A DNA stretch of 23,330 bases, taken from JBCCBI01 sp039034155 (GTDB taxonomy: Bacteria > Deinococcota > Deinococci > Deinococcales > Trueperaceae). The DNA lies in NCBI GenBank assembly GCA_039034155.1, contig JBCCBI010000021.1, forward strand, positions 1 through 23,330, written 5' to 3'. The notes under the pieces were generated by a model. That model was not told the DNA's origin. It worked only from the letters and a program-made list of their open reading frames with translations, and did no database searches. Of the stretch, positions 7,713 to 14,407 are shown one piece after another. Both the position numbers and the translations under genes were made by a program. Position 1 is the stretch's first letter. Every line of letters begins with the position of its first letter.

Positions 7713-8756
7713 TCAATCAGTCACGTTCTTGTGAGACGTGAGTAGTGTTGTGACCTCAACCTCGCCGAGTCGCTCGCTGAGGCCGTCATGAACGGCACGC
7801 TGAAGCAGCCGCCAGCGTTGCCAATGACCAGACAGCACTGCTTCAACGATGAGTCCAAACTTGACCACCAGCAAATTGATGATGAACCAAGCGTAAGGAC
7901 CCGTGCGCACGTGGCGCGTCCAGTAAAGGGCGTTGCGCGTTGTGTAGTAGATGCGCGTGTCGCTCTCGGTTAGAAAAAGACGTTGGAAGGGTCGTGTTTT
8001 GCGTTTATTGGTTCCACGATTATCAACGAGCCAAGATGTGTCCACATCATAAATAAGTGCATCCGGTAGTAAATAGATGCGACCGCCTGCGCGGGTGATG
8101 CGGTAGGTGTACTCATAATCGTCGCTGTAGAGATAAAACTGGGTATCGGGCAAGCCGATGGCGTTAACAACATGTTTAGGTAGAAGTAGACCGCCGTAAG
8201 GTGCAAAGGGTAGTGGGCACGGGTTACAAGGTGTTTTTTGTTGGCATCTGCCAATGAGCTTAGTGGGTATGTCAAGCAGGTGAAATCCGAGGACGCTCGA
8301 GGGACGCGTAATTGCCGTACGCACGCCCTGCGCCCAAGCTTTGAGGTTAGGGCGGTCATCGCGGAGGGCAGTCACGGCCACTAAATTAGATGCTTCAGAG
8401 ATATCTGGATAGGCCTTCAGGAGTAGCTCCAAAGCATTATCTGCAGGCACGTTATCGTCATCTAATAACCAAATGAACTCACACGCAAGCGGGCTCGCTG
8501 CGTCGATGCCAGCAGCATAGCCCCCGGCTGAGCCGAGGTTGTGGGACATCGTCAGCACGTGGACGTTCGGATGTGTAGTTGCAAAACGAGTAAGGTCTTG
8601 TTGGCTCGAGCCCTCCGAGGCATTATTGACCACGACCACCTGACCTACGCCAGCAGCTAGTACAGCCGTCAAAACTTGCTCGAGCAACCCAAACCTATCC
8701 CCATAAGTAACTGTCACCACGCAAACATCAGCTGGGTTTAACTCAGAAATGGTCAC
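7713..8756 (-). CDS. family 2 glycosyltransferase
   Basis: A 347-residue GT-A fold glycosyltransferase, likely working on the cytoplasmic face of the membrane. The nucleotide-binding start VCVVTVTYGDRFGLLEQVL (11-29), VVVNNAS (41-47), NLGSAGGYAAGID (73-85) and the metal-binding DDD at 99-101 (LLDDDN) follow the GT2 pattern of rhamnosyl/galactofuranosyl-transferase-like enzymes. GGLLLPK (188-194) and YSDDYEYTYRI (210-220) form the acceptor/catalytic part. A hydrophobic stretch near 285-305 (YAWFIINLLVVKFGLIVEAVL) may touch the membrane. It starts with GTG 8756, overlapping the stop of the pyruvyl transferase by four bases (GTGA), so the pair is translationally coupled. Sugar donor and acceptor are unknown. 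Confidence 0.88.
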   Translation of the reverse strand: MTISELNPADVCVVTVTYGDRFGLLEQVLTAVLAAGVGQVVVVNNASEGSSQQDLTRFATTHPNVHVLTMSHNLGSAGGYAAGIDAASPLACEFIWLLDDDNVPADNALELLLKAYPDISEASNLVAVTALRDDRPNLKAWAQGVRTAITRPSSVLGFHLLDIPTKLIGRCQQKTPCNPCPLPFAPYGGLLLPKHVVNAIGLPDTQFYLYSDDYEYTYRITRAGGRIYLLPDALIYDVDTSWLVDNRGTNKRKTRPFQRLFLTESDTRIYYTTRNALYWTRHVRTGPYAWFIINLLVVKFGLIVEAVLSGHWQRWRLLQRAVHDGLSERLGEVEVTTLLTSHKNVTD

Positions 8757-9937
8757 GATGATGATGCATTGATGACGTCCACCATTGCCTGAAAATTACC
8801 CCAAGAAGCTTGCTCGAGCCGCTCAGCAAGGTGCTCACGAGTAGTCTTATCAATACTTAGAACACGTTCAACATCAGCTAAAAGTGTTTCGGTACTTGTA
8901 CTGATTTGCTGTTCAGGAATATCCCAAGTTGTGAGGTAGCGTTGCACTTTGGCAACCTCTGGAAAAGCTAAATGAGCCACGGCGAAGGCCATTGCGGTAA
9001 TAGCACCGTGGAGGCTCGAGCCTACAAACACCTCACTTTCTGCAATGAGCATCATAATGTCAGCAATGCCAATGTCGTTTGCTGGCATGAGCGCTGGTGT
9101 TGTCATCGCCCCACGAATGTCTGCAAGGGCAAGGTGGTCTTCGTGGGCTGGCGCGCGTCCAATAGGCAGTAACAGGATGTTGAGCTTACGTTCCTGCTGA
9201 AGTTGGTCGAGCGCTGCTGCAATCTCGCCAACACGTCCGTGCGCGTGGTGTTTACTAATTTGAAAACACACGTAAGGTTCCTGAGTAAGCGCTCGGCTAG
9301 GTTCACTGATGTGGTCATCCAAAGCTGGTACAAGGTGCTTCATCAGCGCTGCACTGTCGGGTGCTAGTTGCGCAGGTAGACCAAGCTCAGCAAGCACATT
9401 GTGCGTGTCTTGATCACGCACAGATATGAATGCGGCTTGCTCCAGAGTTGTCACCAGATATTGCCTATGTGTTTCGGGTAATTTGCGAATGTTGCTGCTG
9501 CCGCCAACAGCGTTGTACATGATGTTTACATGGTGCGCAAAGGTGTCCTGAGGAAGAAGCCAGGGCAAAGGCGTATCTTGCTTACCTAGCAGAAAGCGGC
9601 TGAGCTGGTCAGCAGGTTCTAAACCAGCCAGTTTCCGAGTGCCTTTAAGAAGTTGTGTGAGAGGTGGCTCTGAGATGTGTAAGTGCATGTTAAACCAGCG
9701 CGTCCCCAGTACTTCCCCGCCTCCAATGATGAGGTTCGTCAGGTTAGGTTGTGCTGCTAACTCGTACAATGAACACGTGGGTTTCGCTTGGTACAAGCGC
9801 AAGTCACTTTGCTTGAGGCCGTAAGCTTGCAATTCTCTATGATGCCCAAGCTGATCTAGGGCAACGTCAGCAATGAGTGGAAATAATAAATCACCGTAGT
9901 TAAAGCGGTCGAATGCACCGAGAATGGCTGTTGTCAT
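8753..9937 (-). CDS. polysaccharide pyruvyl transferase family protein (CsaB/WcaK-like)
   Basis: A 394-residue protein with the pattern of the polysaccharide pyruvyl transferase family: FNYGDLLFP at 12-20 (the 'N.GD' start), IIGGGEVLG near 70-78, ISVRD near 150, LAPDSAALM near 172 and VGSSLHGAITAMAFAV near 302-317 (the S.LHG signature). Family members transfer pyruvate from phosphoenolpyruvate to a sugar as a ketal. In Thermus and Gram-positive bacteria CsaB makes the pyruvylated wall polymer to which SLH-domain S-layer proteins bind. Whether this protein does that or decorates an exopolysaccharide is inference. It is coupled to the GT2 gene by a 4-bp overlap. A promoter and a palindromic operator candidate lie directly upstream. 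Confidence 0.85.
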   Translation of the reverse strand: MTTAILGAFDRFNYGDLLFPLIADVALDQLGHHRELQAYGLKQSDLRLYQAKPTCSLYELAAQPNLTNLIIGGGEVLGTRWFNMHLHISEPPLTQLLKGTRKLAGLEPADQLSRFLLGKQDTPLPWLLPQDTFAHHVNIMYNAVGGSSNIRKLPETHRQYLVTTLEQAAFISVRDQDTHNVLAELGLPAQLAPDSAALMKHLVPALDDHISEPSRALTQEPYVCFQISKHHAHGRVGEIAAALDQLQQERKLNILLLPIGRAPAHEDHLALADIRGAMTTPALMPANDIGIADIMMLIAESEVFVGSSLHGAITAMAFAVAHLAFPEVAKVQRYLTTWDIPEQQISTSTETLLADVERVLSIDKTTREHLAERLEQASWGNFQAMVDVINASSS

Positions 9938-9957
9938 GCGGGGAAGAGGCTCGAGTT

Positions 9958-9973
9958 CTTATCAGCTGATAAG
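9958..9973. promoter_or_regulatory. 16-bp perfect palindrome, candidate operator
   Basis: CTTATCAGCTGATAAG is a perfect palindrome 21 bp before the pyruvyl transferase start. It falls just downstream of the predicted transcription start of the promoter at 9986-10014, a classic repressor position. It resembles no operator I can name. Confidence 0.5.
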
Positions 9974-9985
9974 TAACCGTCTTTT

Positions 9986-10014
9986 ACTAAAAACGATATT
10001 TGTGATGGTATCAA
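9986..10014 (-). promoter_or_regulatory. sigma-70-type promoter for the pyruvyl transferase and GT2 genes
   Basis: On the minus strand TTGATA (10014-10009) is followed after exactly 17 bp by TTTAGT (9991-9986). Five of six bases match in the -35 box and four of six in the -10 box. The predicted start is near 9979. It lies in the 224-bp gap after the flippase gene, so the two downstream genes may be transcribed separately from sat-cysC-flippase. Confidence 0.42.
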
Positions 10015-10161
10015 AGTAATCATCATAGTCTGAGGTTAGTAATGTATGCATCACCTTTTTAACATTCTTGTAGGACGAGGCTGATACGACTAAGGTTAAT
10101 GCATCAAGTGCCCGCGCAAATATCACACGTTGACGTGCTTAAACTCAACCAGTTTACTGGA

Positions 10162-11562
10162 TTAACGTGCAGTTGGCGTCCCTGATTGGACGCTCACGTT
10201 AGCATCAGCTTCTTTGGTGGGGTTTTCTGTGGATGACGTTGGTCGCTCGAGCAACCACAACGCTAAAAAGGTGAGCACAATAGTACTCAAACTTACTCGA
10301 ATAAGCCACGCTGCGGCTGCCCCGGTGATGCCAAAGCGCTGAATGAGCCACGGCAAATACACTACGTAAAGCGGGATTTCTGCAAGGTGAAGTTTCGCCG
10401 TAATATCCGGCCGACCTAGTGCTTGAATCAAGGTAAACGAGGGTTGTCCGAGGCTGTGAACCAGCACACCCAGCGCTAAAAGTTGCGCCACCCGAAAACT
10501 TTGGTCGGCAAAGTCTGCTCCAAGCCACCAGCTAAGGCCGGGTTTGGCAAATAGCATGACGATACTCACAGCAGGCACCATTACCAGAGCAAGGGAGAGC
10601 AAACTTTTGCGGTACAGGCCCCTCGTTGCTACCTTCGTCTGCGCGCTTGCAGCTTGCCGCGCTAGTGCTGGAAAAAGCGCCCGCATGAGCGCCATGGGCA
10701 CAATGCGCATTTTGTTGATAACTGTGTAAGGCGTGGTGTAATAGGTCACTGCAGTAAGTGAAGTGAGCCCAGCTAACACAAAGCGGTCAAACGACAACAT
10801 AATAGGCGCTAAAATATTGCTTACGCTCATCCAACCGCCCACGCGAAACAGCGCTGGAACCAAGCTTGGTACAAGTCGCCACTGTGACCAAGGTAGACGC
10901 CGCAGACACAAGCCCAAGTAGGTAAATGTGCCTAGTGTACGCACCATGATCAGCCCAAGTACAATAACCGGTAAGCTGTTACTAAACGGCAAAATGGCGA
11001 GCGGCGCAAGGTAGTTGAGTAAGCCCATGGGCACACTGACCAAGTTGACAGCTAAAAACTGTTGGTAGGCTTCGAGTACGCCCCGCGTTGCCGTGGTCAT
11101 AATCACCACAGGTAAAAATACGGCGATGAGTCGCAGGGCAGCTTGTGTTTCAGGCTGTAGGGCTAGCGGCACCCTAAAAACTTGCGTTACTAAATAAGGT
11201 GTAAGTCCGTAAATAACTGAGCCTGCAAGTACAGAAAACCCAACCGTAGCAGCTAGTGCTGTGGCGACGAGCGCCGCAACATCTTTGTTGTCATTATCGT
11301 CAGTTGAGTTTGCGTGATGAAGTTGCTGAGCAACCATTTGGGTGAGTGCGCGCCCCAAGCCAAAGTCAAAAATACTGGCATAACCGGTGAGGAGCCACGC
11401 AAGCGTAAGCGCGCCATAACGTTCTTTGCCCAATCCCTCAATAAGTAAAGGAATGGTAAAAAACGCAGCAATGAGCGGCGCAGCCTGCCCAACGATATTA
11501 AGTAGCGTATGGCGGCCAAGGCTGCGGCGTCCTAATAGGCGATGTGTGAACAAGCGGATCAC
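10162..11562 (-). CDS. Wzx/MVF-type polysaccharide flippase
   Basis: A 466-residue integral membrane protein with about 12-14 hydrophobic segments from residue 20 to 440. Its N-terminal part (TLLNIVGQAAPLIAAFFTIPLLIEGLGKERYGALTLAW) is typical of O-antigen/polysaccharide flippases. FDFGLGRALTQMV near 66-78 and a long late linker before the final helix pair also fit. It should move lipid-linked sugar units across the inner membrane. The C-terminus is a short polar tail. It begins 44 bp after the cysC stop with GTG 11562; a CTCGAG palindrome lies directly before that start. Neighbouring pyruvyl transferase and GT2 genes support a polysaccharide role. The lipid-linked substrate cannot be predicted. 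Confidence 0.86.
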   Translation of the reverse strand: MIRLFTHRLLGRRSLGRHTLLNIVGQAAPLIAAFFTIPLLIEGLGKERYGALTLAWLLTGYASIFDFGLGRALTQMVAQQLHHANSTDDNDNKDVAALVATALAATVGFSVLAGSVIYGLTPYLVTQVFRVPLALQPETQAALRLIAVFLPVVIMTTATRGVLEAYQQFLAVNLVSVPMGLLNYLAPLAILPFSNSLPVIVLGLIMVRTLGTFTYLGLCLRRLPWSQWRLVPSLVPALFRVGGWMSVSNILAPIMLSFDRFVLAGLTSLTAVTYYTTPYTVINKMRIVPMALMRALFPALARQAASAQTKVATRGLYRKSLLSLALVMVPAVSIVMLFAKPGLSWWLGADFADQSFRVAQLLALGVLVHSLGQPSFTLIQALGRPDITAKLHLAEIPLYVVYLPWLIQRFGITGAAAAWLIRVSLSTIVLTFLALWLLERPTSSTENPTKEADANVSVQSGTPTAR

Positions 11563-11606
11563 GCTCGAGCTTACCTACTTCTTACCTAAAACAACGTTTG
11601 ATAACG

Positions 11607-12158
11607 CTAAGACGCGACCCCTGCAGGAATATGCCCTCTTGCCTCGAGTACAGCCATCACCTTGGCAACGCTTTCAGCAACATTTTCTTGGTCTGTTTCA
11701 CAAACAACCTCAGGATTTTCTGGAGCTTCATAAGGGTCGTCAATGCCGGTAAAGCCTTTAATTTCGCCAGCTCTTGCTTTGGCATACAAGCCCTTAACAT
11801 CACGTGATTCGCAGACTTCTAGGGGCGCTTTGACGTAAACCTCAATAAAATGGGTAGCTTGGCCGCGAATTTCATCGCGAATCGCAGCATAAGGGCTAAT
11901 GGCAGCGGTAATCGCCACCACGCCGTTGCGGCTAAGTAGGTTTGCCACAAAACCAATTCGCCGCACGTTGGTATCGCGGTCTTCTTTACTAAAGCCAAGA
12001 CCCTTCGACAAATTTTGGCGCACAATATCACCATCTAAAATTTCCACATTGCGCCCGCGTGCCTGAATTTCGTCTGCAACTGCTTGGGAAATGGTTGTTT
12101 TGCCTGCGCCACTTAGGCCCGTAAACCAAAGGGTAACGCCTTGTTGAGATTGACTCAT
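11607..12158 (-). CDS. cysC: adenylylsulfate kinase (APS kinase)
   Basis: A 183-residue cytosolic kinase that phosphorylates adenosine 5'-phosphosulfate with ATP to give PAPS. The Walker A loop FTGLSGAGKTT is at 12-22, LDGDIVRQNLSKGLGFSKEDRDTNVRRIGFVA (41-72) is the APS-binding region, and ISPYAAIRDEIR near 88 and GFTGIDDPYEAPENPE near 135-150 are family signatures. The length matches stand-alone CysC. The start ATG 12158 has AGGAG (12163-12167) at four bases. It lies downstream of sat in the same direction, so together they convert sulfate to PAPS. No PAPS reductase or sulfotransferase is present in the window, so the fate of PAPS (assimilation or sulfation of a polymer) is open. Confidence 0.95.
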   Translation of the reverse strand: MSQSQQGVTLWFTGLSGAGKTTISQAVADEIQARGRNVEILDGDIVRQNLSKGLGFSKEDRDTNVRRIGFVANLLSRNGVVAITAAISPYAAIRDEIRGQATHFIEVYVKAPLEVCESRDVKGLYAKARAGEIKGFTGIDDPYEAPENPEVVCETDQENVAESVAKVMAVLEARGHIPAGVAS

Positions 12159-12258
12159 GATGCTCCTTTTAAAGTGATGTAATGGTTTTGAGAACGATGT
12201 GATGATTTGAGACGTCCATCAAAAATTAGAAGATGGTGAATGCATCACGCCAGACTAT

Positions 12259-12320
12259 GTTTTGAATGCAATCAACGTTTTGGATGCAAGCAACTCAGAT
12301 GCGACCAACTCAGATACGAT
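12259..12320. repeat. nested tandem duplications between sat and cysC
   Basis: Bases 12259-12276 and 12277-12294 are an 18-bp tandem pair with two mismatches. Bases 12291-12305 and 12306-12320 are a 15-bp tandem pair with two mismatches. The block lies in the 267-bp gap between the sat stop and cysC start. I see no gene in the gap. Confidence 0.75.
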
Positions 12321-12425
12321 CAACATAGTCAATTTAGTTGGCAGGTGATGCTCATTGCGTGTATATCAAATTTCTTGGCTGTATGGATGCGTTACTCAAA
12401 GCTGTCAAACCTCATCTGTACATAT

Positions 12426-13574
12426 TTACTTTTGCTGATATGCCTCCATGAGTACTCTAGCAACATCTGGACGGGTAAATTCTTCAGGTGGAAGTTGCCC
12501 TTGACTGAGCATTTCACGCACCTTTGTACCTGACAAAAAGACGCGCTCACTCACCTCACTAGGGCTGGTTTTAGCCGTGGCCATCTGCTTGGTACGGGTG
12601 CAGTAAAATGCGTGCTCAAACTTAAGTGGGCTGATGGCGAGAGCATCTTCTGGTAGCTCGTCAAAAATGTGTTGGGCGTCGTAAGTACCGTAGTAACTGC
12701 CAACACCAGCGTGGTCACGCCCCACAATAAAGTGCGTACACCCGTAATTCTGCCGAGCAATTGCGTGCATGATTGCTTCCCGTGGACCAGCGTAGCGCAT
12801 CGCGGCTGGAAATACCCCGAGCATCACGTTATCTGCAACGTAATAACGTTCAATCATAATCTCGTAGCAACGCATCCGCACATCGGCGGGAACATCATCT
12901 GACTTGGTGGTGCCTACCAGTGGGTTAATAAACAAACCATCAACAACCTCGAGCGCCACCTTAGTCAAATACTCATGCGCGCGGTGAATGGGGTTGCGGG
13001 TTTGAAAGGCAACAACGGTCTGCCAGCCGTGCTCAGCAAACTTAGCCCGGGTTTGCGCTGGTGTTAAGCGGTAATCGCTAAAGTCGTCATGCGGAACATC
13101 TTTCAAAAGTGTAACTGGACCACCCAAATAAACCGAGCCAGCTTCACGCATTGCCGCCACGCCGGGGTGAGCATCATCTGTGGTGGCGTAAACCTTTTGG
13201 GCTTCGTGGTCTTGGTTGGGGGTAAAGCGGCTAGTAATGTGTAAGCTTGCCAGTATCTCCCCTTGCCACGTTAGCGCGATGTCATCACCTACAGCAAAGT
13301 CAGACGTGTTAGATGTTTGTAAGGTAACGGGTACACTCCACGCCAAACCGTTCGGTAAACGCATGGCGTTGACGATGCTGGTGTAGGCGTCCTCGTCTAC
13401 GAAACCTGTAAGAGGGCTGTAGATGCCGGTAGCGAGGCACTCGAGGTCAGCTAGGTTGCGGCTCGAGAGTTCTAGTTTGGGCAAGTCTTGGGTGCGGGCT
13501 AGGTCAGCCTCGGGGTTGCTCGAGGCAAGGTTAATTAGCGTGCCGCCGTGGGGGTCAATTAGCGCGTGGCTCAT
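12426..13574 (-). CDS. sat: sulfate adenylyltransferase (ATP sulfurylase), single-chain Sat type
   Basis: A 382-residue enzyme that makes APS and pyrophosphate from ATP and sulfate. The start is ATG 13574 (MSHALIDPHGG), because the family begins at this HGG motif; the frame stays open 32 codons further but that stretch contains a 15-bp duplication and does not look coded. The catalytic QTRNPIHRAHEYL is at 191-203 and GRDHAGVGSYYG at 285-296. The zinc-binding region near 322-338 reads FYCTRTKQMATAKTSP, so only one of the three cysteines usual in zinc-type Sat proteins remains. An AGGAG lies 14 bases before the ATG, which is long. It is followed by cysC on the same strand. Confidence 0.94.
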   Translation of the reverse strand: MSHALIDPHGGTLINLASSNPEADLARTQDLPKLELSSRNLADLECLATGIYSPLTGFVDEDAYTSIVNAMRLPNGLAWSVPVTLQTSNTSDFAVGDDIALTWQGEILASLHITSRFTPNQDHEAQKVYATTDDAHPGVAAMREAGSVYLGGPVTLLKDVPHDDFSDYRLTPAQTRAKFAEHGWQTVVAFQTRNPIHRAHEYLTKVALEVVDGLFINPLVGTTKSDDVPADVRMRCYEIMIERYYVADNVMLGVFPAAMRYAGPREAIMHAIARQNYGCTHFIVGRDHAGVGSYYGTYDAQHIFDELPEDALAISPLKFEHAFYCTRTKQMATAKTSPSEVSERVFLSGTKVREMLSQGQLPPEEFTRPDVARVLMEAYQQK

Positions 13575-13635
13575 GGTGAAATGATGTTCTCCTAAAAAGT
13601 GGGTTGATCTTAAGTTATGTCTTAGCTGTACTAGC

Positions 13636-13665
13636 TTTGCACGTTGTCTATTTGCACGTTGTCTA
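13636..13665. repeat. perfect 15-bp tandem repeat upstream of sat
   Basis: TTTGCACGTTGTCTA occurs twice head to tail (13636-13650 and 13651-13665). It lies 62-91 bp before the sat start. It may be a direct-repeat binding site for a regulator of sat, or a slippage product like the other short duplications in this window. Confidence 0.8.
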
Positions 13666-13821
13666 ATCATAAAAACGCTTGATAAATGTGGAGTTGCTTA
13701 AACAATATTTCAGCCCTCTACCATACGTCTTAATACAACTTCACGATGTTGTAGCCTACTACATAAGACCACTACAATAAGACCAACACACAAAATTTGT
13801 GCGGAGCGTACCCAGACTCAC

Positions 13822-13849
13822 TTGACAGCTAGAACCAATGAGCTATAAT
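13822..13849 (+). promoter_or_regulatory. near-consensus sigma-70 promoter
   Basis: TTGACA (13822-13827) and TATAAT (13844-13849) both match consensus exactly, separated by 16 bp. Transcription would start near 13856 and run toward hflX. An ATG lies only nine bases after the -10 box (13859), the arrangement expected of a leaderless transcript. Confidence 0.7.
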
Positions 13850-13858
13850 CGCAACATC

Positions 13859-13900
13859 ATGATTGACACAATAATCCTCAACAGTCTGGGTATAGCTTGA
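13859..13900 (+). CDS. possible leaderless 13-residue ORF (unproven)
   Basis: ATG 13859 starts about three bases after the predicted transcription start and reads 13 codons (MIDTIILNSLGIA) to TGA. It is too short to judge from composition. Its only support is its position directly behind an exact promoter, so it could be a leader peptide or chance. Confidence 0.2.
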   Translation: MIDTIILNSLGIA

Positions 13901-14349
13901 ACGTTATGTCGAGACTTTGTTTAATTGAGGTAGACGGCTGAACCTTATACGGTTTGTACGCACGTGCGCGCTCGAGGTACCTTTTGGCGCGTCATAAACG
14001 CTGCCATGCGCGTAACACTGCCTACAACTTGTATGGTAGTTATTTTGAACTGCGGCCTGTAAATTACGATTATCCAACCTTAAATACATTTCTGTCATCA
14101 CTAAGCTCAGGACGTAGCTGGTTTAGCTTGTGCTACGTGTTGACGTGCTTTAGGTCGTTGATAGTTCATCAGCTATCTCAGAAGTTATGGATAGCAAGCA
14201 AAGATAAACTTCAATTCCCATTTTGGAATATTTCAAGTGTCTCGCAAAAGCTTTAGACGAGGTGAATCTACTATCTCGGCTAAGGTTGCGTGATCGCATT
14301 GGCGGGTTACGCACAGCACTAGGAGACAAAAAGCCAAGGGTCTTGTGTA

Positions 14350-14355
14350 AAGGAG
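14350..14355 (+). promoter_or_regulatory. Shine-Dalgarno pointing to a non-standard AUA start of hflX
   Basis: AAGGAG is followed after seven bases by ATA 14363, which is in frame with hflX; the frame is closed upstream by TAG 14357. No ATG, GTG or TTG lies between the Shine-Dalgarno and the leader codons. The first standard codon, GTG 14408, has no Shine-Dalgarno. Confidence 0.55.
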
Positions 14356-14407
14356 TTAGACCATAGAGAAAGTACACGGTAAGTTATCCGGGCTTAAAAA
14401 GAATCAA

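Larger units (their letters stand above)
13575..14362. other. gene-poor region between sat and hflX
   Basis: Apart from the 15-bp repeat (13636-13665), the strong promoter (13822-13849), a possible 13-codon ORF (13859-13900) and one CTCGAG site (13971), I find no convincing gene on either strand. There is no tRNA cloverleaf, and no motif I recognise from RNase P, SRP, 6S or tmRNA genes. If transcription starts near 13856, hflX would have a leader of about 500 nt, which leaves room for an undescribed regulatory RNA. Confidence 0.45.

Noticed and set aside
10205..10528. A 107-codon minus-strand frame
   Set aside because: It is an out-of-frame shadow inside the flippase gene, with low-complexity, non-family composition.
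12240..12533. A 97-codon plus-strand frame with a repeated LRCDQLRYDQ segment
   Set aside because: The repeat is the translation of the intergenic tandem duplications, and the frame runs antisense into the end of sat.
13575..13670. An N-terminal extension of Sat to 13670
   Set aside because: The extra 32 codons contain a 15-bp tandem repeat and are basic and unlike the family start; the HGG motif places the start at ATG 13574.
13954..14256. A 100-codon plus-strand frame behind the consensus promoter
   Set aside because: No Shine-Dalgarno, no family resemblance and random-looking composition. I could not support it as a gene.
13850..14350. A tRNA or known structural RNA gene
   Set aside because: No T-loop motif, no cloverleaf pairing and no recognisable RNase P, SRP or tmRNA core was found.
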